Origin: Tersicoccus phoenicis
Lineage (GTDB): Bacteria; Actinomycetota; Actinomycetes; Actinomycetales; Micrococcaceae
DNA: 64,000 nt
NCBI RefSeq assembly: GCF_001968835.1
Contig: NZ_MRDE01000016.1
Location: 62,001 to 126,000, forward strand
Direction: 5' to 3'
The notes below the pieces were generated by a model. It saw nothing but the letters and a program-made list of their open reading frames with translations, had not been told where the DNA came from and searched no databases. Positions 19,441 to 27,992 of this stretch are shown piece after piece (the first letter of the stretch is position 1; each line of letters starts with the position of its first letter). The position numbers and the translations under genes were made by a program.

Positions 19441-20559
19441 ATGACCACACCCACCCACTGCCCCACAGCGGAGCAGCACCGGGGACCCTTCTGCACCATC
19501 GTGCCGCCGTATCTGCTCCAGCGGCTCGCCGGGATGCAGGAACCGCCGCTGCTCGACGCGGCCGGTGCCGCCCGGCACGCACTGGACCAGCTCGAACGTA
19601 TCCACGCCCAGCGGCGCGGTCTGCGCGGCTCGGTCCCCCCGCCGGTGACCCGGACCGGCCTGACCCGCACGATCAGTGACGCCGGGAACAGCGAGACCCT
19701 CCCGGGTGCCACCGTCCGCACCGAGGGTCAGCCGCCGGTCGCCGACGCGGCCGTCGATCAGGCGTACGACGGGCTCGGCACCACGTACGACTTCTACGCC
19801 GCGGCGTACGGACGGCGATCCCTGGACGGCGACGACCTCCCGCTGGACGCGACGGTCCACTTCGGTCAGGGCTACGACAACGCCTTCTGGAACGGCGAAC
19901 GAATGGTGTTCGGCGACGGCGACGGCGAGGTGTTCGTCTCGTTCACGTCCGCCCTGACCGTCATCGCACACGAGCTGACCCACGGTGTCATGCAGTACAG
20001 CGCCAACCTCGTCTACCAGGACCAGTCGGGCGCCCTGAACGAATCGGTGTCCGACGTCTTCGGCGTCCTCACGGAACAGTGGATCCGCCGGCAGGACGCC
20101 GCGTCCGCGGACTGGCTGGTCGGCGCCGGCGTCTTCGGCCCACGGGTCCGGGGCGTGGCCCTGCGATCGTTGAAGGCCCCCGGCACGGCTTTCGACGACC
20201 CCACGCTCGGCAAGGACCCCCAGCCTGCGCACATGGACGGGTACGTCGACACCACCGAGGACAGCGGCGGGGTACACCTGAACTCGGGAATCCCGAACCA
20301 CGCGTTCTATCTGACCGCCACCGCGCTCGGCGGCAACGCGTGGGATCGGGCGGGGCGGATCTGGTACGACACCATCACCTCTGATCGGTTGCCCGCCAGC
20401 GCCGATTTCGCCCGGTTCGCACAGGAGACGCTCGACGTCGCCGCCGCCCGGTTCGGCGCCGACGGTGCGGAGGTCAGTGCCGTGACCGACGCGTGGCAGG
20501 GCGTGGGCGTGACGCCCGGCAAGTCCGCGCGCACCGCGGAAGGACCGGTTCCCGGCTGA
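19441..20559 (+). CDS. M4 metalloprotease, protealysin-like
   Basis: This is a 372-residue thermolysin-fold protease. The zinc motif HELTH is at residues 177-181, the third ligand Glu201 is in ALNESVSDVFG, and the catalytic His lies in GGVHLNSGIPNHAFY. There is no signal peptide. Instead the first ~60 residues contain the IVPPYLLQRLA segment, the PPYLL-type element of the short protealysin propeptide. Protealysins are cytosolic or secreted by unclear routes and self-process. GGGAGGCATCGAC supports the ATG. The next gene looks like the matching inhibitor emfourin, which strengthens the assignment. Confidence 0.92.
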   Translation: MTTPTHCPTAEQHRGPFCTIVPPYLLQRLAGMQEPPLLDAAGAARHALDQLERIHAQRRGLRGSVPPPVTRTGLTRTISDAGNSETLPGATVRTEGQPPVADAAVDQAYDGLGTTYDFYAAAYGRRSLDGDDLPLDATVHFGQGYDNAFWNGERMVFGDGDGEVFVSFTSALTVIAHELTHGVMQYSANLVYQDQSGALNESVSDVFGVLTEQWIRRQDAASADWLVGAGVFGPRVRGVALRSLKAPGTAFDDPTLGKDPQPAHMDGYVDTTEDSGGVHLNSGIPNHAFYLTATALGGNAWDRAGRIWYDTITSDRLPASADFARFAQETLDVAAARFGADGAEVSAVTDAWQGVGVTPGKSARTAEGPVPG

Positions 20560-20617
20560 GCCGGCGCCGGTTCCCGTTCGGCGCAGCCACGGGCCAGAAT
20601 GGATCCGGGAGGCAGCC

Positions 20618-20896
20618 ATGGAGATCACGATCACGCGCACCGGTGGTTTCGCCGGGCTGCGCCGGCAGTGGGTGGTGACCGTCGACGAGCCGACGGCTGA
20701 ACGGCTGGTGCGGGAGATGGGCGACGGCGGTCACGACGTGGTCCTCGACGGGGGCCCCGCGGAACGGGACCGGTTCAGCTACGTCTTCGTCGCGGGCCAG
20801 CACCGCATGACCGTCGCCGAGTCCCGCCTGGACGGCCTCTGGCGGGACCTGGTGAACCGCGCCCGGGAGGGTGCCGGGCCGGCTACACCCGCGTGA
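20618..20896 (+). CDS. emfourin-like protealysin inhibitor
   Basis: This small cytosolic protein has 92 residues. MEITITRTGGFAG at the N-terminus, a central D-E-P-T-A-E-R-L helix and RFSYVFVAGQHRMTV match the emfourin family, first described as the inhibitor encoded next to protealysin in Serratia. It lies 58 bp after the protease gene on the same strand, the arrangement seen in known pairs. It is inferred to hold the protease inactive inside the cell. GGGAGGCAGCC precedes the ATG, and its stop overlaps the next GTG by 4 bp. Confidence 0.8.
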   Translation: MEITITRTGGFAGLRRQWVVTVDEPTAERLVREMGDGGHDVVLDGGPAERDRFSYVFVAGQHRMTVAESRLDGLWRDLVNRAREGAGPATPA

Positions 20897-21816
20897 GCGG
20901 GGTTCTCGCCGGGTTCTCGGTGGTCTGGGTCGTGATCGGAATCGGCTACCTGATCGGCCGCTCCGGGGCGCTCGGGCCGAACGCCCAGCAGGTGCTCAGC
21001 CGCACCGTGTTCTTCGTGGGTACGCCCGCCCTGATGCTGGTGACCTTCGCCCGCACGGACCTGCGGCAGGTCTTCTCCACGCAGCTGCTCGTGGCGGCCG
21101 CCAGCGCGGGCATCGTGCTGGGGCTGTATCTGCTCTGGTCCCGCCTGCTGCTCCGGCGGTCGTGGCCGACGGCCATCATGATGGGCGCCACCGGTTCCCT
21201 GGTCAACGCCGCGAACCTCGGCATCCCGATCGCCGTCTACGTGCTCGGCGACGCCGCGGTGGCCGCGCCGATCATCGTGTTCCAGATGACACTGCTGACA
21301 CCGCTGGTGACGGCGGCCCTGGACGTGGTGTCGGCCCGGCGTGGCACGAGCGCGCTGCGCCGGATCGGACAGGTCGCCGCGAACCCGGTGCTGATCGCCT
21401 CCCTCGCGGGCGTTCTGATCTCGGTCACCGGGCTGGCGCTGCCCGACCTCGTCCTCGAGCCCTTCCGACTGATCAGCGGTATCGCCGTGCCCGGCATGCT
21501 GCTCGCGTTCGGGATCGGTCTGCACGGCACCCGGCCGCTGCGGGACCGGGCGCAGTGGATGGACGTCGCATCCGCGACGACCGCGAAGATCGTGGTTCAG
21601 CCGCTGCTCGCCCTCGCCCTGGGCGCCCTGCCGTTCGGCCTGACCGGCCCCGCGCTGTTCGCCGTCGTCGTGATGGCCGCCCTGCCGACCGCGCAGAACG
21701 CCTACGTCGTCGCCTCCCGCTACGGCGCGGCCGTCGGCCAGACCAAGGACACGGTGCTGGTGACGACCGTGCTCTCCGTACCGGTGCTCATCCTGGTCGC
21801 CGCCGCGCTCGCGTGA
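20893..21816 (+). CDS. AEC-family membrane carrier
   Basis: This is a 307-residue, ten-helix transporter of the auxin efflux carrier family. Typical features are the opening VWVVIGIGYLIGRSGALG, the helix-break region VNAANLGIPIAVYVLGD, and ALPTAQNAYVVASRYG near the C-terminus. Bacterial members move malate, malonate or other organic anions; the substrate here is unknown. The GTG start overlaps the emfourin gene (GTGA), so it is co-translated with the protease-inhibitor pair although no functional link is obvious. Confidence 0.85.
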   Translation: MSGVLAGFSVVWVVIGIGYLIGRSGALGPNAQQVLSRTVFFVGTPALMLVTFARTDLRQVFSTQLLVAAASAGIVLGLYLLWSRLLLRRSWPTAIMMGATGSLVNAANLGIPIAVYVLGDAAVAAPIIVFQMTLLTPLVTAALDVVSARRGTSALRRIGQVAANPVLIASLAGVLISVTGLALPDLVLEPFRLISGIAVPGMLLAFGIGLHGTRPLRDRAQWMDVASATTAKIVVQPLLALALGALPFGLTGPALFAVVVMAALPTAQNAYVVASRYGAAVGQTKDTVLVTTVLSVPVLILVAAALA

Positions 21817-21845
21817 GCGTCGCACGGGCGGCCGGCGCTGTCGAC

Positions 21846-21851
21846 TAGCCT
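21846..21851 (+). promoter_or_regulatory. -10 hexamer ahead of the 39-codon ORF
   Basis: TAGCCT is followed by TGGGCGC and the ATG at 21859, a 7-nt gap without Shine-Dalgarno. It would drive a leaderless message for the small ORF and the membrane protein behind it. Confidence 0.35.
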
Positions 21852-21858
21852 TGGGCGC

Positions 21859-21978
21859 ATGAGCGAGAACACCCGCCCGGACCGGGTGCGCGCCAACCCC
21901 GGCCACCGCGGGCAGGAGTTCGTCCGCGGGTTGGAGTTCGTCCGCGGGTTGGTCGGCACCTCCCGTCGTCGTCGCTGA
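21859..21978 (+). CDS. 39-residue Arg-rich small protein
   Basis: The ORF begins MSENTRPDRVRANPGHRGQ, then EFVRGL twice and ends VGTSRRRR. It has 10 Arg in 39 residues and no membrane segment. It is preceded by a good leaderless-type -10 and is followed after 1 nt by the GTG of the next gene, so it is well placed to be translated and coupled. The doubled EFVRGL comes from a perfect 18-bp duplication (21916-21951). It could be a small protein or a leader ORF controlling the downstream gene. It matches no family I recognise. Confidence 0.5.
   Translation: MSENTRPDRVRANPGHRGQEFVRGLEFVRGLVGTSRRRR
21916..21951 (+). repeat. perfect 18-bp tandem duplication
   Basis: The unit GAGTTCGTCCGCGGGTTG occurs at 21916-21933 and 21934-21951, adding EFVRGL in frame to the small ORF. 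Confidence 0.85.
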
Positions 21979-21979
21979 C

Positions 21980-22975
21980 GTGCGAGCCACGCGACGCTAC
22001 CGACGAGCCGCCCTGCTCTGGGTACTGGCCTTCCTCGGGGTGCTCGTCATCGCGGTGGCGGTGGTCACGACCGTCAACGCCCGCGGCTACGGCCCGGAGC
22101 AGGCCGTGCGGGCGTACCTGTCGGCGTTGCGGGACGGGGACGGCGCCGGGGCTCTCGGGATGCTCGGCGCCGCGGTGCCACCGGGTGATCCCACGCTGCT
22201 GACCGGTGACCCGCTGCGGCGGTCGGTCGAGTCGCTCAGCGACGTCGAGCTGTCGGTGACGAGTAGGACGGGGGACGACGCCACCGTGACCGCCCGGTAC
22301 CGGCTCGACGGGCGGACCGACTCGACCGCGTTCCCGGTACGCCGGACCGGCAGCAGCTGGATCTTCTTCGATCGGTGGGAACTGGCCGGCTCGACCCTGC
22401 CACGCACCACCGTCAGCTTCCCCGGCCAGGACCGGGCTCGGGTGAACGGTGCGATCGTGGCCGCACCGGGTGGCCGCGCGACTCTGCTCAGCTTCGCGCC
22501 GGCCCGGGTGACGGCCGGCTGGTCCGGGAAGCTGATGCAGGCCCCGGAACGCGGCACCTCGGTGACCGGGCTCGACGACAACCGGAGCGTGGCGCTGCAG
22601 GCCCGCCCGACGACGGCGATGGTGACAGCGGTCCGGGACCAGCTGCGTCGGGTGCTGGACCGGTGCGCCGGTCAACGCGTGCTCGCCCCCGCCGGTTGCC
22701 CGTTCTACCACTTCTCCGACAAGGCGATCACCGGACCCGTCACCTGGCGGATCACCCGCTACCCGGAACCGACGATCGCGTTCCGTGCCGGTGCGTGGAG
22801 GGTCCAGCCGTTGACCGGCCGGGCCGAACTGACCACCCGGGAGACGGACCTGTTCAGCGGGGTGGAGACCGAGCTGCGCGCCGCCCAGGATTTCAGCTTC
22901 ACCGCGGAGCTGGAGGTCACCGGCGACGTCGTGACGGTGCGGCCTCGGGTCGCCGGGCCCGAGACCACCGGCTGA
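21980..22975 (+). CDS. membrane-anchored protein of unknown function
   Basis: This is a 331-residue protein with one N-terminal transmembrane anchor (ALLWVLAFLGVLVIAVAVVTTV after a positively charged start) and an extracytoplasmic remainder. The stretch GPEQAVRAYLSALRDGDGAGALGMLG resembles the NTF2-like fold of DUF4878-type lipoproteins. A later CAGQRVLAPAGCPFY has two Cys that could form a disulfide outside the cell. The GTG lies 1 nt after the stop of the 39-codon ORF. Similar exported proteins are common next to housekeeping genes in actinobacteria; no role can be assigned. Confidence 0.7.
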   Translation: MRATRRYRRAALLWVLAFLGVLVIAVAVVTTVNARGYGPEQAVRAYLSALRDGDGAGALGMLGAAVPPGDPTLLTGDPLRRSVESLSDVELSVTSRTGDDATVTARYRLDGRTDSTAFPVRRTGSSWIFFDRWELAGSTLPRTTVSFPGQDRARVNGAIVAAPGGRATLLSFAPARVTAGWSGKLMQAPERGTSVTGLDDNRSVALQARPTTAMVTAVRDQLRRVLDRCAGQRVLAPAGCPFYHFSDKAITGPVTWRITRYPEPTIAFRAGAWRVQPLTGRAELTTRETDLFSGVETELRAAQDFSFTAELEVTGDVVTVRPRVAGPETTG

Positions 22976-23060
22976 GCCCGGAGATCCCGGCCCGGCTCGA
23001 GTGCCCACGTGGGCGGATCCGGCGACTCGGTGCAGATCGGTGCAGGTCGGTGCAGATCGC

Positions 23061-25019
23061 TCAGGCGTTGACGCCGCGCAGGTCCAGCACCAGGTCGCGC
23101 TCGCCGTTCGCGGCCACCGCGACCGGGATACCCCAGTCCTGCTGGTACAGGTGGCAGGCGGCGTGGTCGGGGATCGGCCCGTCCTTCTCCCCGTCGCAGG
23201 CCGCGGCACGGGCGGTCAAATGCAGCACGCCCTCGGTCACGTCCGGATTGATCCGCAGTGTCCGGCTCAGGCCGGTGGAGGAACCGGCGCCGTCCAGCAG
23301 CAGTTCCGCCGGGGTGGCCGAGACCTTCAACTGGGTGGGGTCACCCCAGCGGTCGTCCAGCTTCTGTCCGGTGGGCGCCGTGAACCGGACGCTCACGTCG
23401 AAGGCCCCCGCGGCCACCGTGCTGCGGGGCCGTTGCGTCCGGGCGGCGCCCTCGTCCACGGTCAGGGCCTGCGCCGGCACGGGCAAACGCACCAGCTGGT
23501 GGGCGTTGGTCTCGACGACGAGCAGCAGCGGCTCCGGGCCGCTGGTGTCCAGCAGCACGTCCGAGGGCTCGGCGAGATCCCGGGCCAACGTGCTCACCTG
23601 CCCGGTGGCCGGCTCGTACCGGCGGACCGCGCCGTTGTAGGTGTCGGCGATCGCCACGGAGCCGTCCGGCAGCACGGTGACTCCGAGCGGGTGCTGCAGT
23701 CGTGCCCGGGCGGCGTCTCCGTCACGGAAGCCGAAGTGGAAGAGGCCGGTGCCGATCGCCGTCTGCACGGTCACCACGTCGTCGTCCTCTCCGTCGCCCG
23801 TGACCAGCAGTCGGCGCAGGGACGACGTCTCGGAGTCCGCGGCCCAGATCGCCCCTTCGGGCCCGGTCGCCAGGCCGGATGTCTGGGCGAACCACGCCCC
23901 GGCACCGGGGCCGTCCAGCAGGCCCTCGTTGCCGCTGCCGGCGAGGATCCGCATCGCGGGTGCGACCGGGTCGAAGTCGAAGATCTGGTGGGTACCGGCC
24001 ATCGCGACCACCACGCGCGCCAGCTCCGGGGACCAGACGACGTCCCACGGGGAGGAGATGGCCACCTCCGTCGGGTCCGCGCCGGTCATCCGCTCCGGTT
24101 CGCGGGCGGCTGCCCCGGGGTCCTGGATCAGCCGCTGCACGCCGTTGCCCGCGACGGTGCGCACGGTGCCGTCGGCCAGGTTCAGGCCGCGCAGCAGGTG
24201 GTTGACGGTATCGGCCACGACGATGTCGTAGCCGACCCGCGCGGCGACGTCGCGCGGGAGCAGCGTCAGGCCCTGCGGCTCGTTGAACCGCGCCGTCGTG
24301 GGTTCACCGTCGACGGCGCCGCGTTGTCCGTCGCCGTACGCCCGGACGACGGTGGTGAGGTCGGTGTCGAGTTCGACGATCCGGTGATGTCCCGTGTCGC
24401 TGACCAGGTAGTGTCCGTCGCCACGGTCCCCCAGCGGCAGCACCTTGCCGGGGAAGCGCAGTGCCGACTCCGCGGCGGGTGGCGGTACGTAGGGGCCCTG
24501 ACCGCGGTGCAGGGTGCCCTTGGCGTCGTGTTCCTCGACGAGTTCGGTGATCAGCGACGCGAGTCCGTGGCCGTGGCCCTCACCGGTCAGGTGGGCCACG
24601 ATGTAGCCCTCGGGATCGATCACCACCAGCGTCGGCCACGCGCGCGCGGCGTACGCCTGCCAGGTGGTCAGTTCGGGATCGTCCAGGACCGGCCGGGCGA
24701 TCTCGTACCGGTCGACGGCGGCGGCGAGGGCGTCGGGGTCGGCCTCGTGCTCGAATTTCGGCGAATGCACTCCGATCGTGACGAGCACGTCCCCGTACTC
24801 CTGCTCGAGCGGACGCAATTCGTCCAGGACGTGGAGGCAGTTGATGCAGCAGAAGGTCCAGAAGTCCAGGACGACGATCTTGCCGCGCAGCGACGCGAGG
24901 TCGACGTCGGCGCCCCCGGTGTTCAGCCAACCGCGGCCGACCAACTCGGACGCGCGCACCCGGTAGTCGGTGCGCAGGGCCGCCGTGCTGGTGCGGTCGG
25001 ACGTGGTGCTGCTGCTCAC
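23061..25019 (-). CDS. thioredoxin-like and NHL-repeat fusion protein
   Basis: This is a 652-residue fusion. Residues ~30-165 form a TlpA/AhpC-like thioredoxin domain with DFWTFCCINCLHVLDEL, whose C-I-N-C is the redox pair, and a cis-Pro region AARAWPTLVVID. Residues ~190-560 are a six-bladed NHL-type propeller (LVSDTGHHRIVEL, VADTVNHLLRGL, SVAIADTYNGAVRRY). No signal peptide is seen, so it is probably cytosolic. The animal NHLRC2 has the same architecture. The GTG start overlaps the CopD-CtaG stop by 4 bp, which suggests a shared role in redox or copper/oxidase maturation. Confidence 0.88.
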   Translation of the reverse strand: MSSSTTSDRTSTAALRTDYRVRASELVGRGWLNTGGADVDLASLRGKIVVLDFWTFCCINCLHVLDELRPLEQEYGDVLVTIGVHSPKFEHEADPDALAAAVDRYEIARPVLDDPELTTWQAYAARAWPTLVVIDPEGYIVAHLTGEGHGHGLASLITELVEEHDAKGTLHRGQGPYVPPPAAESALRFPGKVLPLGDRGDGHYLVSDTGHHRIVELDTDLTTVVRAYGDGQRGAVDGEPTTARFNEPQGLTLLPRDVAARVGYDIVVADTVNHLLRGLNLADGTVRTVAGNGVQRLIQDPGAAAREPERMTGADPTEVAISSPWDVVWSPELARVVVAMAGTHQIFDFDPVAPAMRILAGSGNEGLLDGPGAGAWFAQTSGLATGPEGAIWAADSETSSLRRLLVTGDGEDDDVVTVQTAIGTGLFHFGFRDGDAARARLQHPLGVTVLPDGSVAIADTYNGAVRRYEPATGQVSTLARDLAEPSDVLLDTSGPEPLLLVVETNAHQLVRLPVPAQALTVDEGAARTQRPRSTVAAGAFDVSVRFTAPTGQKLDDRWGDPTQLKVSATPAELLLDGAGSSTGLSRTLRINPDVTEGVLHLTARAAACDGEKDGPIPDHAACHLYQQDWGIPVAVAANGERDLVLDLRGVNA

Positions 25020-27262
25020 AGGGTCTCCTCCGGGGTGTGAGGCGGGGTGTCGTGGGGGACGGTTCGCGTGGATCCGCGCGTGGGCTGGGCCACCTGACCG
25101 GGTCGCCGGTCGGCGCCTTCGGCCCCGCCGCCGTCGGCGGGCTGGCCCGTGCCCGGATCGTGCCGCGCCAGCCGGGCGAACATGTCGTTGTAAGCGGACA
25201 GCTCCGCCTCGTTATTCCGGTCCGCGGCGCGGTCACGGCGCCGGGACTCCCGGCTGTCGGCGCGCGACCACATCACCGCCACGCCGATCGCCACCAGCAC
25301 GGTGGGGATCTCCCCGATGCCCCACGCGAACGCACCACCGAGCTGCTGGTCGGCGATCGGCGAGAGGCCCCAGGGGCGTCCGAGGTTGCCGAAGTAGTCG
25401 GGCTGCAGCAGTGTCGTCGAGCTCATCAGCGTCACCCCGAAGAACGCGTGGAACGCCATGGTGGCCAGCAGTAGGACGAGCCGCAGGGGGTAGACGGGCC
25501 GACGCGGCAGCGGATCCGTGCCGATCAGCACGAGCAGGAACAGGTACCCGGTGAGCAGGAAGTGCAGGTTCATCAGTTCGTGGCCCACGTACTCGGTCAT
25601 GGCGAACCCGAAGAGCGGCGTGTAGTAGAAGACCACGAGCGAACCGACGAACAGGGCCGCCGCGACCACCGGATGGGTGATCAGCGCGGAGAACCGGGAG
25701 TGCAGGACGCGCAGGATCCATTCCCGCGGGCCCCGCGTCCCGTCGCGGCGGGGGCGCAACGCGCGCAGCGCCAGCGTGACCGGGGCGCCGACGACGAGGA
25801 ACAGGGGCACCACCATGGTCAGGGCCATGTGGTCGACCATGTGCACGCTGAACATCACCCGGCCGTAGACGGACAGCCCACCGGAGGTGACGTACACCAG
25901 GGCGGCACAGCCAGCCAGCCAGCTGAGGGTGCGGAGCACGGGCACGGCGTCACCACGACGGTGCAGCACCCAGACACCGCGCAGGTACCCGACGGCGGCG
26001 AGCAGGGCGACCGCGACCCAGAGCCAGTCCCAACGCCACTCACTGAGCAACCGGGCGGGTGTCAGCTCGGGCGGCAACTCGTAGCCGGAGAGGAGTAACG
26101 CGGGCGACGCGTCCGGGGCCGGGACGAGTTCCTCCGGCGCGGGCGTGGCCGACCGGCTGAGGGCCACCCCCAGGCCCATGGTCGCCGCCATCACGACGAC
26201 CTCGCCGACAATCAGCTGGCCGAGGGCCCGGCGGGCGCTCAAGCGGCCCGCGGTGAACCACGGGATCACCCAACGCCGGTGGGCGAATCCGAAGCCGCCG
26301 AGCACAAGTGTGGCGACCGTCTTCGCGATCACCAGGGTGCCGTACGGAGACGCCAGGGCCGACCAATCGCCGAGCCGGATCGCGGCGTTGATGACGCCGG
26401 ACGCAGCCACCAGGACGAAGGCGATGCCGGCGACGGCAGAGAAACGCCGCAGGGTCACGCCGGTGAGCGACCCGAGGGCGGGAGCCGCGACGGCGAGCGC
26501 CCCGATGCCCCCGACCCACAGGGAGATCCCCACCAGGTGCAGACCGAGGGAACTGGCCGCGCCCGTATGGTCGCCGGCCGACGCGGAGTGCCCGATCAGG
26601 GACAGCGGGATGGTGGCGCCGAGCGCGAGCAGGGCGGTGAGGGCAAGCCCGGTGAGCCGGCGCACCCCGAGGGCGAGGGTGGTGACGACCGCGGCGATGA
26701 CGGTGATGGCCAGCCAGGCCCGACCGGCGCCAAGGGCGGTGACGAAGTAGGCCAGTTGGGCGGTGAACGTCGGCTCGGCCGACAATGGGGTGCCGGACAC
26801 GTCGGAATAGGTCAGCACCGTGACGACGACGGCAGCGAGGGTCCAGACGACGCCAGCCGCGGCGGCGGCCGTCATCAGTCGCCGGAAGGCGGGATGCTCG
26901 GTGTCCCGGTCCGGCGCGGCTCCGGGCCGCGGCCGGCGTGCATCCGCGAAACCGGGCACCAAGGAACAGGCGAACAGCAGACACCCGATCACCACGGCCA
27001 TGCTGAGGTAACTGGCCATCTGAGCCGCGGGCAGACCCCACCGGACCAGAGCACCCGGGTCGGAGATCCCACTCCTGGCGGCGGCGCCCGTCAGTTGCAG
27101 CCCGGCAACGACCCCGACGACGGCGGCGACCGCGGCCGGTGCGAGCCAGAACGCGGCGTTGGACGGCAGGACCGGAATGTCGTCGGGGTCCGGAGACGAG
27201 GCAGCTGCCCCGCGTCTCCCTTGGTCATGTTGCGTGCTCACCACGAGCCCATTGTCCGTCAT
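25016..27262 (-). CDS. CopD-CtaG fusion: copper resistance/cytochrome oxidase assembly
   Basis: This polytopic protein of about 748 residues joins two families. The N-terminal ~400 residues are CopD-like (LGLHLVGISLWVGGIGAL, AKTVATLVLGGFGFAHRRWVIPWF). The C-terminal ~300 residues are the CtaG/caa3 assembly family, with Met/His-rich membrane motifs MFSVHMVDHMALTMVVPLFLV and YVGHELMNLHFLLTGYLF. CopD carries copper across the membrane and CtaG helps insert it into the oxidase. The start is uncertain: ATG 27262 is used, GTG 27298 lies inside a palindrome, and GTG 27247 is preceded by GACAAT with leaderless spacing. Confidence 0.88.
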   Translation of the reverse strand: MTDNGLVVSTQHDQGRRGAAASSPDPDDIPVLPSNAAFWLAPAAVAAVVGVVAGLQLTGAAARSGISDPGALVRWGLPAAQMASYLSMAVVIGCLLFACSLVPGFADARRPRPGAAPDRDTEHPAFRRLMTAAAAAGVVWTLAAVVVTVLTYSDVSGTPLSAEPTFTAQLAYFVTALGAGRAWLAITVIAAVVTTLALGVRRLTGLALTALLALGATIPLSLIGHSASAGDHTGAASSLGLHLVGISLWVGGIGALAVAAPALGSLTGVTLRRFSAVAGIAFVLVAASGVINAAIRLGDWSALASPYGTLVIAKTVATLVLGGFGFAHRRWVIPWFTAGRLSARRALGQLIVGEVVVMAATMGLGVALSRSATPAPEELVPAPDASPALLLSGYELPPELTPARLLSEWRWDWLWVAVALLAAVGYLRGVWVLHRRGDAVPVLRTLSWLAGCAALVYVTSGGLSVYGRVMFSVHMVDHMALTMVVPLFLVVGAPVTLALRALRPRRDGTRGPREWILRVLHSRFSALITHPVVAAALFVGSLVVFYYTPLFGFAMTEYVGHELMNLHFLLTGYLFLLVLIGTDPLPRRPVYPLRLVLLLATMAFHAFFGVTLMSSTTLLQPDYFGNLGRPWGLSPIADQQLGGAFAWGIGEIPTVLVAIGVAVMWSRADSRESRRRDRAADRNNEAELSAYNDMFARLARHDPGTGQPADGGGAEGADRRPGQVAQPTRGSTRTVPHDTPPHTPEETL

Positions 27263-27282
27263 GGAGGGCACTGCCAGAAAAC

Positions 27283-27300
27283 GGGTGACCCGCGTCACCC
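27283..27300. promoter_or_regulatory. inverted repeat GGGTGAC-N4-GTCACCC
   Basis: Perfect 7-bp arms with a CCGC spacer lie 21 bp upstream of the CopD-CtaG ATG. The position suits a repressor operator at the promoter of the copper/oxidase gene pair. It does not resemble the CsoR-type consensus, so the regulator is unknown. Confidence 0.5.
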
Positions 27301-27350
27301 CTCCGGACCGTTCGGGGCGCGGCCGGACCGGTCCGACGGTCGGACGCGCA

Positions 27351-27388
27351 CGAGGCGGGTGCCACCGTCATCGGTCACACCCGCCTCG
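27351..27388 (-). terminator. GC hairpin after the HU gene
   Basis: Perfect 11-bp arms CGAGGCGGGTG (27351-27361) and CACCCGCCTCG (27378-27388) with a 16-nt loop start 37 nt past the HU stop. There is no U-tract, as is common for actinobacterial terminators. Confidence 0.75.
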
Positions 27389-27425
27389 CCGGTCCGGTCG
27401 CAGCGCAGGGCCGCGACCCGGACGA

Positions 27426-27707
27426 TCACTTCGAGGCAGCGGCCTTCAGCTTGCTGCCCGCGGTCAGCTTCACGCTGTGCCCGGCGGCGATCTGGATGGT
27501 CTCACCGGTCTGCGGGTTACGACCGGTCCGTGCGGCGCGGTCCGTGCGCTCGACCGCCAGCCAGCCCGGGATGGTGATCTTCTCGCCGCTGCGCACCGAC
27601 GAGGAGAACACGTCGAACAACGCGTCGAGGACGCCGTTCACCGCGGTCTGCGTGGTGCCGGCCTTGTCGGCGACCTCGGCCACCAGTTCACTGCGATTCT
27701 TAGCCAT
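27426..27707 (-). CDS. hup: HU-family DNA-binding protein
   Basis: This is a 93-residue short HU. MAKNRSELVAEVADKAGTTQTAVNGVLDALFDVF forms the helical dimerisation half. ITIPGWLAVERTDRAARTGRNPQTGETIQI carries the DNA-inserting arm with the conserved R-N-P-x-T-G tip. It lacks the long Lys/Ala tail of mycobacterial HupB. The ATG at 27707 is preceded by GGGAGACCC; the longer frame adds a basic stretch not seen in the family. It binds and bends DNA as a nucleoid protein. Confidence 0.95.
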   Translation of the reverse strand: MAKNRSELVAEVADKAGTTQTAVNGVLDALFDVFSSSVRSGEKITIPGWLAVERTDRAARTGRNPQTGETIQIAAGHSVKLTAGSKLKAAASK

Positions 27708-27908
27708 ACGTCGGGTCTCCCTCTTGCTCGATCGGGTCTTCGTTCGGTTGCTCGCGGCGCCCGTCCGGTCGCCACTCAACGGCCAACCTACCAGCCGACC
27801 CGCGCGGTTCCGCTGGTTTCGGCCCCTGATCTGCCCTGATTTTCGCCGATTGTCTCTCCGCGGTGGGTTGGCGCCGGCTCGTACCGCGCCGGGCGGGTCC
27901 GGGCACGG

Positions 27909-27943
27909 CGAAGGCCCGCCAGCACGATGCTGACGGGCCTTCG
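27909..27943 (-). terminator. strong hairpin after the rpmB-rpmG-rpsN operon
   Basis: CGAAGGCCCG (27909-27918) pairs with CGGGCCTTCG (27934-27943). The stem continues inward through CAGC/GCTG around an ACGAT loop. It lies 50 nt past the rpsN stop on the minus strand and would end the ribosomal-protein message. Confidence 0.8.
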
Positions 27944-27992
27944 TCGGAGCACGAGGTGACGTGTCGTCACCGCGGCGATGCGCCGCCGGGCC

